From NCBI RefSeq assembly GCF_016767715.1, contig NZ_CP050145.1:2170001-2234000 (forward strand): a stretch of 64,000 bases of DNA. Direction: 5' to 3'. A model generated the notes under the pieces. That model searched no databases and had not been told where the DNA came from. It saw nothing but the letters and a program-made list of their open reading frames with translations. The stretch is from Mycobacteroides chelonae. Its GTDB lineage: Bacteria; Actinomycetota; Actinomycetes; Mycobacteriales; Mycobacteriaceae. Below, piece by piece: positions 1 through 7,665 of this stretch (positions are counted from its first letter, which is position 1; every line of letters starts with the position of its first letter). The position numbers and the translations under genes were made by a program.

Positions 1-1
1 G

Positions 2-1054
2 TACGTGATGTGCGCGCTGGCGCGACGACGCCGGCTGCTGTCCCAGGAATCGGCGCTCAAGTATTTTCTGCTCGGTGCGTTCTCCTCGGCGTTCTTTCTG
101 TTCGGGTCGGCCTTCGTGTACGGATACGCCGGAACCGTCGAACTCGACGCCGTCGCGCGGGCCGTCAGCGCAGATGCCGGCGAGCGGTCCTTCCTGCTGC
201 TCGGTGTGGCCATGCTGTCGGTGGGCCTGTTGTTCAAGGTAGGGGCGGTGCCCTTCCATTTCTGGGTCCCCGACGTCTACCAAGGGGCGCCGACCCCGGT
301 TACCGCATTCATGGCGGCCACGACCAAAATCGCGGCTTTCGGCGCGCTGCTTCGGGTTCTGTATGTCGCGCTGCCGGGAATCACGGCCGACTGGCGTCCG
401 GTGCTGTGGGCGGTGGCGATCGCGACCATGCTGATCGGATCAATCGGTGCCGTCACGCAGACCGATGTGAAACGCATGTTGGCCTATTCCGCGGTGGCGC
501 ATACCGGGTTTCTGCTGACCGGGGTCACGGCCGCCAATGAACGTGGTGTGTCGTCGACGTTGTTCTATTTGGCGGCATACGGTTTCAGCACCGTGGGGGC
601 ATTCGCCATTGCCGGGCTGGTTCGTTCCGGTGATGGCGACGGCGGACCGGATGAGGACGAAGAGATCACCGATCTGAGTCGGTGGGCAGGAATCGGCCGC
701 CGATCACCCGTGCTCGGCATCGTCTTCGCCTTGTTCTTGCTGGCTTTCGCGGGCATTCCGCTCACCAGTGGATTCGTCAGCAAGTTCGCGGTCTTCGAGG
801 CCGCCGCATCCGGCGGTGCCGTGCCGCTGGTGGTGGTTGGTGTGGTGTGCAGCGCCATCGCCGCCTACTTCTACGTGCGGGTGATCGTGCTGATGTTCTT
901 CGCCGATCTGGTCGAGGACTCCGGGGTGCTTCGGATCCCCGGTCCGGCGGTGGCGATATCGATCGGGGTGAGTGCGCTCGTCACGGTTCTGCTCGGCATA
1001 GTGCCGCAGCCACTGCTTGATCTCGTCGGGAATCTCGCTCACTTCGTTCCGTGA
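2..1054 (+). CDS. nuoN: NADH-quinone oxidoreductase subunit N, 3' part (NuoN)
   Basis: This is the C-terminal 350 residues of NuoN, an antiporter-like membrane subunit of proton-pumping complex I, which passes electrons from NADH to menaquinone. The reading frame is already open at the left edge, so the true start lies outside the window. Mycobacterial NuoN is about 530 residues, so roughly the first third is missing. The visible part is a series of hydrophobic helices and includes the conserved Lys in LLFKVGAVPFHFW and the following PDVYQGAPTPVTAF, typical of the proton_antipo_M domain. It would be the last gene of the nuo operon. The next gene begins 186 bp later with its own promoter. Confidence 0.93.
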   Translation, partial: YVMCALARRRRLLSQESALKYFLLGAFSSAFFLFGSAFVYGYAGTVELDAVARAVSADAGERSFLLLGVAMLSVGLLFKVGAVPFHFWVPDVYQGAPTPVTAFMAATTKIAAFGALLRVLYVALPGITADWRPVLWAVAIATMLIGSIGAVTQTDVKRMLAYSAVAHTGFLLTGVTAANERGVSSTLFYLAAYGFSTVGAFAIAGLVRSGDGDGGPDEDEEITDLSRWAGIGRRSPVLGIVFALFLLAFAGIPLTSGFVSKFAVFEAAASGGAVPLVVVGVVCSAIAAYFYVRVIVLMFFADLVEDSGVLRIPGPAVAISIGVSALVTVLLGIVPQPLLDLVGNLAHFVP

Positions 1055-1078
1055 GTCCGATCACGGGCCGCCGGTGTT

Positions 1079-1176
1079 TCGACACGCCGTCTTCGGTGCC
1101 GACACGCCTCTGATCCGCGCAAAATGCGGCGTGTCGACGCCTACCGTGGCCTGGTTGTCACCACCTGTGGCGTGTC
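1079..1176. repeat. Cluster of four GACACGCC/GGCGTGTC octamers
   Basis: The octamer GACACGCC occurs at 1081-1088 and 1101-1108. Its complement GGCGTGTC occurs at 1128-1135 and 1169-1176. The outer pair is part of a perfect 11-bp inverted repeat, TCGACACGCCG (1079-1089) against CGGCGTGTCGA (1127-1137), with a 37-nt loop. It lies just after the nuoN stop and could be a terminator-like structure or a small dispersed intergenic repeat. I cannot tell which. Confidence 0.5.
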
Positions 1177-1193
1177 CATTTACCGACGAGTAA

Positions 1194-1209
1194 CCTACGG
1201 GACCGTAGG
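1194..1209. promoter_or_regulatory. Palindromic operator upstream of the DesA3-type desaturase
   Basis: CCTACGG (1194-1200) and CCGTAGG (1203-1209) are perfect 7-bp arms around GA. A nearly identical palindrome sits in front of the DesA1-type gene at 10731-10752. A TATCGT -10 box at 1217-1222 would start transcription near 1229, so the operator would cover about -35 to -20, a position suited to repression. The likely protein is a TetR-type, acyl-CoA-sensing regulator such as MadR. That identity is inference. Confidence 0.65.
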
Positions 1210-1240
1210 GTGAAGGTATCGTGGGCGCGGAAGGAGGCCG

Positions 1241-2482
1241 ATGGCAATCACGGACATCTCGGCATTCGCGCATCTCACCAGCGAGGACGTCGAGAACCTG
1301 GCCGTCGAGCTCGATGGGCTCCGGCGTGAAATCGAGGAGTCGCGCGGTGCGCGCGACGCCCGCTACATCCGTCGCACCATCGCCGCGCAACGCGCGCTCG
1401 AGCTGACCGGCCGTGTGCTGCTGGCGGCGAGTAAGAAGCGCTCCGCGTGGTGGGCCGGCACGGTGACGCTGGCGGTCGCCAAGATCATCGAGAACATGGA
1501 GATCGGTCACAACGTCTTACACGGTCAGTGGGACTGGATGAACGATCCCGAGATTCACTCGTCGACGTGGGAATGGGACATGGCAGGTGCGGCCAAGCAC
1601 TGGCGCATCACCCATAACGTCGAGCATCACAAGTACACCAACATCCTGGATCTGGACGACGATGTGGGCTACGGGATTCTGCGGGTCACACGTGATGAAC
1701 CGTGGAAGGTGCGCAACCTTCTGAACATGCCACTCAACTTCATCCTCGCTGCTGGTTTTGAGTGGGGAATCGCCCTGCAGCACCTGGAATTCCGGAAGAT
1801 CTGGACAAAGGAAACTCGCGAGGCGACCAAACAGCGAGTACGCGAGCTGGTCCGCTCGGCGGGCGCGCAGGTCTTCAAGGATTACGTCGCGTTCCCGGCG
1901 ATCACGGCGCTCTCGCCGGGGGCGACTTACCGCTCGACGCTGACCTCCACCGCGACAGCCAACCTGATCCGGAATTTCTGGTCCAATGCCGTCATCTTCT
2001 GCGGACATTTTCCGGACGGCGCGGAGAAGTTCTCCGTGACCGACATGGAGAACGAGACGCGCGGTCAGTGGTATCTGCGCCAGTTGCTCGGCAGCGCGAA
2101 TTTCGACGCGGGTCCAACGATGCGGCTGATGAGCGGCAACCTGTGTCATCAGATCGAACATCATCTCTACCCGGATCTGCCGAGCAACCGGCTGCACGAG
2201 ATCTCGCTGCGGGTACGCGAGATCTGCGATCGCTACGACCTTCCGTACACCACCGGATCGATGCTGTTCCAATACGCGAAGACCTGGCGCACCATTGCCA
2301 AGTTGTCGTTGCCGGATCGATTCCTGCATGCCACGGCCGACAATGCGCCGGAGACTCGTAGCGAGCGCATGTTCGTGGTCCTAGAACCACCCGTGGCCGA
2401 ACCGAATTCGGTTCCGCGTCGCGGCCTCAAGACCGCTATCGCGTTGGTGCGTGAGCGGCGCCGCACCAAGGTGTCCGTCTAG
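1241..2482 (+). CDS. Membrane fatty acid desaturase (DesA3 / linoleoyl-CoA desaturase-like)
   Basis: This 413-residue membrane di-iron desaturase introduces a double bond into fatty acyl chains. The three histidine clusters are complete: HNVLH at residues 90-94, HNVEHH at 125-130 and HQIEHHLYP from 303. Hydrophobic segments fall around residues 70-85 and 160-180. Its closest characterised relative by motif is M. tuberculosis DesA3, a stearoyl-CoA delta-9 desaturase that needs a ferredoxin-reductase-like partner. No such partner is adjacent here, so electrons must come from elsewhere. The ATG follows AAGGAGG (1231-1237). A palindromic operator and -10 box lie just upstream, so expression is probably controlled by lipid status. 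Confidence 0.88.
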   Translation: MAITDISAFAHLTSEDVENLAVELDGLRREIEESRGARDARYIRRTIAAQRALELTGRVLLAASKKRSAWWAGTVTLAVAKIIENMEIGHNVLHGQWDWMNDPEIHSSTWEWDMAGAAKHWRITHNVEHHKYTNILDLDDDVGYGILRVTRDEPWKVRNLLNMPLNFILAAGFEWGIALQHLEFRKIWTKETREATKQRVRELVRSAGAQVFKDYVAFPAITALSPGATYRSTLTSTATANLIRNFWSNAVIFCGHFPDGAEKFSVTDMENETRGQWYLRQLLGSANFDAGPTMRLMSGNLCHQIEHHLYPDLPSNRLHEISLRVREICDRYDLPYTTGSMLFQYAKTWRTIAKLSLPDRFLHATADNAPETRSERMFVVLEPPVAEPNSVPRRGLKTAIALVRERRRTKVSV

Positions 2483-2582
2483 TTTCTGAGCGGCCGATCA
2501 CGCCCACCGGTGGCGTGGATCTGCTCTGGTGATCTTGATGATTCCGCCGCGGACGCGGGCGGAACGCGCTATGCAGTGATGT

Positions 2583-3239
2583 GTGACTACGTACGCAGAG
2601 GCCCCGGCGGTAACCCAAGTGGGCCGAGAGGATGCCCTGATCTCGGGTTCTGCCGAGAAGCCGGCACGCACACTGTCCGGCTTCCTGGCCATGACACTGC
2701 AGACCTTTGGTGCCATGGTGCGTCGTCCACCAGCGGTGGGCGAGTTCTTCCGGCAGGTGTGGTCGATCGCCAGAGTGTCGGTTCTGCCGATGTGCATGGT
2801 GGCGATACCGCTCGCGGTGCTCATAGTGCTCGTGCTGGAGGCGTTGGTGTTCGGCCCCACGGGGTTCCCGACGCACGCGGTCTTGGTGGCCGCGGCCACC
2901 GGCGCGACGGTGGTGTTTGCCGAGGCCGATTCCGCCCGGATCCAACAAGAGATTGAGGTCATGCGGGGCCGGGGCGTCGACGTCACGCACGGGTTTGTTG
3001 TCCCTCGAGTCCTCGCCACCGCGGTCGCCGCGGTGCCGTTGGCCTTCATAGCTGTTGGCGCAGCCGGTGTCTATTTCTTCTCGGCGTTCGGCAAGCACAC
3101 TCCGTTGAGTCTTTTCATCGAGAACTTGACGCAGTTGTTGAGTCCCTTCAATGTGTTGATTGTGGCCATCGAAGCGCTGGCTCTCGGGCTTATTGGTGGC
3201 CTAATCGCTTGCTACAAAGGTGTTTCCGCGTCGCGCTGA
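2583..3239 (+). CDS. Orphan MlaE/YrbE-family permease, truncated at the C-terminus
   Basis: The 218-residue product resembles YrbE/MlaE permeases, which work in pairs with Mce proteins to move lipids across the mycobacterial envelope. Three hydrophobic blocks and the central ADSARIQQEIEVMRGRGVDV region match the family's cytoplasmic coupling segment. Family members are usually 255-290 residues. This one stops at CYKGVSASR, exactly where others continue through a GG-containing loop into a last helix. Only 22 bp separate the stop from the convergent gene, so the missing part is gone, not frameshifted. There is no YrbE partner, Mce gene or MceG nearby. A stop codon lies directly upstream in frame, which fixes GTG 2583 as the first usable start. 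It may be decaying or a reduced stand-alone form. Confidence 0.7.
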   Translation: MTTYAEAPAVTQVGREDALISGSAEKPARTLSGFLAMTLQTFGAMVRRPPAVGEFFRQVWSIARVSVLPMCMVAIPLAVLIVLVLEALVFGPTGFPTHAVLVAAATGATVVFAEADSARIQQEIEVMRGRGVDVTHGFVVPRVLATAVAAVPLAFIAVGAAGVYFFSAFGKHTPLSLFIENLTQLLSPFNVLIVAIEALALGLIGGLIACYKGVSASR

Positions 3240-3261
3240 CCTGACCAGCTGGCGAGATCGG

Positions 3262-3939
3262 TCACCTTGTGGTGAGCAGGGTCGCCAGGCGAAACACCGG
3301 TGCGACCAGGCTGGCGGCGCGCAGCCCGATCCTTTGAAGACGCTGGCTGTGCATGAGGGAGCCTAATCCGGCGAGCTGTGCGGCACCGTAAAGCATGTCC
3401 CAGTCGGTGTCGATGTGGGTGATCTTGAAGTCTTCAGTCAGTGTATAGCGGTCGATACCAATGAAATTCAGGCAGCGGCCGGTTCCCTTGAGTTTGGCTC
3501 CCGTGTTGGGCTCGATGGTCTCACCGATCATGCGGCCGATACCTCGCCACGGAATGGTCACCCGCCACTGATCGTCGAAGTAGTCCCAGTAGGGCAGTGA
3601 CCGGTTGGTTCCGTCCTGTGGGTAGAACGCAAAGTCGGGGAAGACGTCGAAGGCGGCCTGGCAGTTGTCGATCGTGAACTGACGTCCGAGCCTGTTCTCC
3701 TGGAACGTCGTGCTGTCGATATAGCTGCACTCCTCGGCGATGCAGTAATCGATCTTCTTGATGTCCTGCTCGGCCCAGGCATCAAACCATGTGTAGGCGA
3801 ACTCTGTTCGGCCCTGGGCGGGAAGCCCGCGCTCGATGTCGTTCTTCTCTTGCTGCCGCACCTTCTTCCAGAACTCCGGCATGAGCGCCTGATACTGCGC
3901 GTGTTCCGGTGAGGGGCCCAACTTTTCCAATCTGCTCAT
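3262..3939 (-). CDS. NTF2-like / SnoaL-type protein, P450-associated
   Basis: The 225-residue product begins MSRLEKLGPSPEH. The centre (FAYTWFDAWAEQDIKKIDYC, then PDFAFYPQDG and WRVTIPWRGIGRMIG) has the spacing of the NTF2/SnoaL cone fold, used by small hydrolases, isomerases and cyclases acting on hydrophobic substrates. The family is usually 130-160 residues, so this one has extra terminal sequence. The reading frame extends further upstream, but I chose ATG 3939 because AAAGGA lies just before it and the upstream translation looks non-coding. It lies 34 bp downstream of the P450 gene in the same direction, so the two are probably co-transcribed and act on the same substrate. The reaction is unknown. 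Confidence 0.65.
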   Translation of the reverse strand: MSRLEKLGPSPEHAQYQALMPEFWKKVRQQEKNDIERGLPAQGRTEFAYTWFDAWAEQDIKKIDYCIAEECSYIDSTTFQENRLGRQFTIDNCQAAFDVFPDFAFYPQDGTNRSLPYWDYFDDQWRVTIPWRGIGRMIGETIEPNTGAKLKGTGRCLNFIGIDRYTLTEDFKITHIDTDWDMLYGAAQLAGLGSLMHSQRLQRIGLRAASLVAPVFRLATLLTTR

Positions 3940-3973
3940 CTTTTTCCTTTCGTTGTGGGAACTGTGTGATGGC

Positions 3974-5374
3974 TCAGCGGGTGAGGAGCCGCGTCGGGAG
4001 GCCGCCAGCCAGGCCGGTGGAGACGCGTACTCGGTGCCGGGGTGTCCAGCCATCGCGGATCTGGAATGCATAGCGCTGCAAGATGGTTCCGAGGACCAGG
4101 GTCCCCTCGATGTAGGCCATCCTGGTGCCCATGCACTTGCGTGGTCCGATACTGAACGGCAGGAACGCATTCCGATTGATCTTGTCGGTCAGGAATCGTT
4201 CGGGGTTGAACGTCTCCGGGTCCTTCCAGAACCGGGGATCGCGCTGTAGTGCGTATTGCGTGATCACGACGTGTGAACCTTGGGGAATGAGATAGCCGCC
4301 GATCTCGTCGTCCTGGACGGCCGTTCGGATGTTGGCGGGTGCGGCCTGGAAACGCTGTGCCTCATCGAAACATGCCCTCAGATACTTCAAGTTCTCCAGG
4401 TCGTCGTACTCCAACGTCTTTCCGCCGAGCGCGTCAATCTCCCTATACGCCCTACCGAGAGCGATCGGGTTGCGGCACAGCAGCGCGATGGTCCAGGCCA
4501 GCGCGGCGGCGGTGGTCTCGAATCCTGCGAACACCAACCCGGCGGCTTCGGAGCGCCGTCTGCGGTGCTGTGTCTGCGGGCAGCCCTCGAATTCCAGCCC
4601 GATCAATGCGTCCACGAGATCGGGCGAGTCGGGCAGCGGGCACCCTTTCCGTTCGTCGACGAAGCGGTCGAGGATCCCGAATAGCTCCTCCTTGGACTGT
4701 TCACCACTGCGACGCAGGGGATTTGGCATCCAGCCGGGCAGATAATGCATGGCGACCCGGCTGATGACGTAGCGGCCGTACCGACGCGCACCGTCGACCG
4801 CATGATCAATCTCGTCGGAGCCGAGCTGAACGTTGAACATCGAGCGCATCAGTCCGTCCATCACGACCGCGCCGAGTTCATGTTCCAGATCCACGGGTTG
4901 CCCGCTGGTCGCATGGCGTGACCAGGCATCGACCCGATCGGTGATCCCTTCCATCATGAGCGGGGTCGCTGCCGCCAGTGCGCGTTCGCCGAAGTACGGA
5001 TTGAAAGCGGTGCGGACTCGTTTCCACTCCTGGCCCTCGAGCAAGGGGAGGGCGGCCGGTTCTCCGGAGACCAATTCGATGGTGGCCTCGTGCTTGGCGT
5101 ATCGGTCGTGGTGGCGGGTGAACACATGGTCGATGTAGTCGGGATGGTTGATCAGGGTGACTGTGAGCGCGGGGCTCGGGCCCGTGAAGAGGCGGACGAT
5201 GTCGCCGTATCGATTCGCGATCTTGGGCAGTAGCAGGTACGGCAGCCGAAACGGGTCACCCAGGCAGCTCAGCCCCAGCAGCGCGGCCCGATGCAAGGGC
5301 AGCCGCGGGGCAAGTCGGGGTCCTGGGGTCTGCGATGTTTCCTGCGTGGGGGAGTTTGTGCCGGTGGCGTGCAT
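3974..5374 (-). CDS. Cytochrome P450
   Basis: This is a 466-residue P450 monooxygenase. The I-helix oxygen-binding motif AGFETT, the K-helix EXXR (EAQR in FDEAQRF) and the heme loop FSIGPRKCMG with the axial Cys near residue 414 are all present. The FxxGxRxCxG loop and overall length resemble fatty-acid or sterol-type P450s more than the shorter soluble bacterial enzymes. The substrate cannot be read from sequence. It needs ferredoxin and reductase partners, and none is adjacent. The gene is divergent from a TetR regulator across a 129-bp gap containing an inverted repeat, so it is probably repressed by that regulator and induced by its ligand. Confidence 0.9.
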   Translation of the reverse strand: MHATGTNSPTQETSQTPGPRLAPRLPLHRAALLGLSCLGDPFRLPYLLLPKIANRYGDIVRLFTGPSPALTVTLINHPDYIDHVFTRHHDRYAKHEATIELVSGEPAALPLLEGQEWKRVRTAFNPYFGERALAAATPLMMEGITDRVDAWSRHATSGQPVDLEHELGAVVMDGLMRSMFNVQLGSDEIDHAVDGARRYGRYVISRVAMHYLPGWMPNPLRRSGEQSKEELFGILDRFVDERKGCPLPDSPDLVDALIGLEFEGCPQTQHRRRRSEAAGLVFAGFETTAAALAWTIALLCRNPIALGRAYREIDALGGKTLEYDDLENLKYLRACFDEAQRFQAAPANIRTAVQDDEIGGYLIPQGSHVVITQYALQRDPRFWKDPETFNPERFLTDKINRNAFLPFSIGPRKCMGTRMAYIEGTLVLGTILQRYAFQIRDGWTPRHRVRVSTGLAGGLPTRLLTR

Positions 5375-5445
5375 GGCTGCCTCTTCTGTGCGGAACGGTG
5401 ATTCTGGTGGCGAAGTGTATGGCCGATCCAGCCGTCATGCAATAC

Positions 5446-5471
5446 TGAATCAAAAGTAATTCATTGATTCA
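5446..5471. promoter_or_regulatory. Candidate TetR operator between the P450 and its regulator
   Basis: TGAATCA (5446-5452) and TGATTCA (5465-5471) form a perfect 7-bp inverted repeat with a 12-nt spacer. The spacer also contains ATTCA, so there are three TGAAT half-sites in 26 bp. The stretch is AT-rich in a GC-rich genome and lies 33 bp before the TetR start and 72 bp before the P450 start. It is the obvious binding site for the neighbouring TetR protein acting on both genes. Confidence 0.6.
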
Positions 5472-5503
5472 AATACCAGCTAGATGTGCCGAACGGAGGG
5501 GCT

Positions 5504-6169
5504 GTGAGTCGCAGCGAGGTTTCGCAGGTCCCCGCCGTTACTATCGGGTCCGTGGTAGAGATCGACTCGTTGCTGCGGCAGCTGGTCACCGGAACACTGT
5601 CCGACACGAATGTGGCGACCGCTCATTTGTTGGATGCCGCCCGCGAGGAATTCGTTGCCCACGGGATCGCTCGCACCGCTGTCGGGGATATCGCACGCCG
5701 CGCCGGTGTGTCCCGCCCGACCTTGTACCGCAAATGCGGAGACAAGGAAGACATCGTCGCCGCGGTGTTGGTGCGGGAGACAACCGAATTCTTCATGAGG
5801 GCGCAGGCTGTGCTCGCGCCCTTATCGAATGCCGAGGACAGGATGGTCGAGGCATTCGTCATGGGCATGCGTGAGGCGCGTGATCATCCATTGGTGCTGG
5901 CGCTCAAGGAATTCGACGCGGAATCGTTCTCGCGGAATGTCTTTGACGTGAATGCGTCCGGGTATCAGGGACTGCTTGCGGTGATCGCGGAACTACTGGC
6001 CGACGAGGACTATCCCGTTCCTGCGGTGAAGCGCGCGCTCGACCTGGCGCTGCGGCTGACGTCGACGTTTCTGGTGAACCCTTCCGCGCTGGTGCCGACC
6101 GACACCGACGAAAACACCCGCGAATTCGCGGGCCGATATCTGCTACCCCTCATGCGTGCCGCCCGTTAG
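5504..6169 (+). CDS. TetR/AcrR-family transcriptional regulator
   Basis: The 221-residue product has a standard TetR N-terminal DNA-binding domain. It starts near LLDAAREEFVAHGIARTAVG, followed by the recognition-helix segment AGVSRPTLYRKCGDKEDIVA, then a divergent helical ligand domain. It is transcribed away from the P450/NTF2-like pair and probably represses them and itself. I prefer GTG 5504, which follows GGAGG at 5495-5499. GTG 5486 is an alternative without a ribosome site. The ligand is unknown, probably a hydrophobic P450 substrate or product. Confidence 0.85.
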   Translation: MSRSEVSQVPAVTIGSVVEIDSLLRQLVTGTLSDTNVATAHLLDAAREEFVAHGIARTAVGDIARRAGVSRPTLYRKCGDKEDIVAAVLVRETTEFFMRAQAVLAPLSNAEDRMVEAFVMGMREARDHPLVLALKEFDAESFSRNVFDVNASGYQGLLAVIAELLADEDYPVPAVKRALDLALRLTSTFLVNPSALVPTDTDENTREFAGRYLLPLMRAAR

Positions 6170-6179
6170 GTGCGCTCCG

Positions 6180-6185
6180 TATCCT
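6180..6185 (+). promoter_or_regulatory. -10 box for a leaderless MOSC mRNA
   Basis: TATCCT fits the mycobacterial TANNNT -10 consensus and places the transcription start on GTG 6192. Confidence 0.5.
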
Positions 6186-6191
6186 GGTGTG

Positions 6192-6854
6192 GTGGCTACA
6201 GTTTTGACGGTGAACGTGGGCCAGCTGCGGTCGAATCCGGCAGGCGGGCCAACGCGCACCGGTATCGACAAACATCCCACCGATTCGGTGATAGCCGTCC
6301 GCGCGCCGGGTGGTACGTCCGAGGGTGCCGGCAGCGGCCTGGAAGGTGACGCGATCGGAGATACGGGCGTGCACGGTGGCGACGATCAAGCCGTGTATGC
6401 GTACGCCCGCGAGGACCTGGACTGGTGGCAGGGCACGCTCGGGCGAGAGCTGGCGAATGGCCAGTTCGGGGAGAACCTGACCACCCGCGAGATCGATGTG
6501 ACCGGCGCGCTCATCGGTGAGCAGTGGCATATCGGTGACGGCGGGCTGGTGCTGGAAGTGTCCGCGCCGCGCATACCGTGCCGGACCTTTGCGGCCTGGC
6601 TTGACCTGCGCGGGTGGGTCAAGACCTTTACGGCGCAAGCGATCCCCGGCGCATACTTCCGGGTGATCTCACCCGGGGTGGTGCGAGAGGGTGACGGCAT
6701 CGCCGTCAAGAATCGTCCGGAGCATGATGTGACCGTGGGACTTGCGTTCCGGGCGCTCACCCTCGAATCCGAGTTGCTTCCGCGGCTTCTCGATGCCCCC
6801 GCGTTGCCGGAACACGTCAAGGAGACGGTCAGGCGCAGGAGCGGATCGGCCTAA
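6192..6854 (+). CDS. MOSC domain-containing protein
   Basis: The 220-residue product resembles the YiiM group of MOSC proteins. These bind molybdenum cofactor through a conserved Cys and reduce N-hydroxylated compounds or handle sulfur. The Cys sits in APRIPCRTFAAW. Upstream of it are the HGGDDQAVYAYAREDL segment and GQFGENLTT, both typical of the family. I place the start at GTG 6192 because TATCCT (6180-6185) ends 7 bp before it, which predicts a leaderless message; GTG 6189 is the alternative. It begins 22 bp after the TetR gene and converges on the thioesterase gene with a 1-bp gap. Confidence 0.8.
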   Translation: MATVLTVNVGQLRSNPAGGPTRTGIDKHPTDSVIAVRAPGGTSEGAGSGLEGDAIGDTGVHGGDDQAVYAYAREDLDWWQGTLGRELANGQFGENLTTREIDVTGALIGEQWHIGDGGLVLEVSAPRIPCRTFAAWLDLRGWVKTFTAQAIPGAYFRVISPGVVREGDGIAVKNRPEHDVTVGLAFRALTLESELLPRLLDAPALPEHVKETVRRRSGSA

Positions 6855-6855
6855 C

Positions 6856-7665
6856 CTACCGCCGCTGCACCAGGACTGTCTGGGCGCTGGAGCCGATGTA
6901 GCCGCGGCGGTCGAATATCTCCGCCGTGGTCACGCCGACTCCGTCGGGTCCGACCGACATGCGGGCGCGGACGCCGAATTCGTCGCCCTGGGGAATCCGG
7001 TGGACGTGCATCACGGTATCGGTGTTCATGTAGACGAACCGCAGGGGGTTGAGCACCGCGCCGATGCCGTTCGCGGAGTCGATGACCGAGGCCAGCCGCT
7101 GCCATCCGGTGGTGGGCTCGGTATCGACGATGTGCACATGTGGCCGCATCCAGGCAACCTGCGGTTCTCCCTCGGGTACCGAAAACCACTGAAAATCAAC
7201 CGATTTTGAGTAGTTAGAGCCCTCGAAGCCGAACGCCGGCGGTGTGGGGCCGGGCGGGTACTCGGGTAAGGGCGGGTACCGATCACTGGCTTTGTCGGCG
7301 GTCACCGAGGTCGCCAACAGCCACGCGCTGGCTCGCGCGACCGCACGGTAACCGCCATTGGCGCGCGCTTCCATCTCGGCCACGGCAAGCGCGATGCGCC
7401 GACCCGGCCGTTCGATCCATGCCCGTACGCGCACCGGCTCCAGCGGAACCGGGCCGAGGATGTCGAGCGCGACCCGGCCGATCCGCAGGCTCTCGCGCGG
7501 CTCCGGCAGTTCCTCGATGGCCTTGAGTAGCAACGCCATCGGGGGAGAGCCGTGCTGCAGGTTCGGCCCCCATCCGCTGGCGGTCAGCTCGGTGGACTCG
7601 AACACCTGGAACTCGCCGTCGGTATCCAATCGCCGGTAGTAACAACCCGTCAGGTCCAACGTCAT
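6856..7665 (-). CDS. Thioesterase-like (acyl-CoA thioesterase, double hot-dog) protein
   Basis: The 269-residue product looks like the TesB-like/4HBT_3 family: two hot-dog domains in one chain, which hydrolyse acyl-CoA thioesters. The first domain contains WGPNLQHGSPPMALLLKAIE and a long central helix. The second contains TGWQRLASVIDSANGIGAVL. The match in ASVIDSANG to family active-site regions is suggestive only. The ATG overlaps the stop of the RecB-like gene by 4 bp, so translation of the two is coupled, although no shared pathway is obvious. The substrate is not known. Confidence 0.7.
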   Translation of the reverse strand: MTLDLTGCYYRRLDTDGEFQVFESTELTASGWGPNLQHGSPPMALLLKAIEELPEPRESLRIGRVALDILGPVPLEPVRVRAWIERPGRRIALAVAEMEARANGGYRAVARASAWLLATSVTADKASDRYPPLPEYPPGPTPPAFGFEGSNYSKSVDFQWFSVPEGEPQVAWMRPHVHIVDTEPTTGWQRLASVIDSANGIGAVLNPLRFVYMNTDTVMHVHRIPQGDEFGVRARMSVGPDGVGVTTAEIFDRRGYIGSSAQTVLVQRR

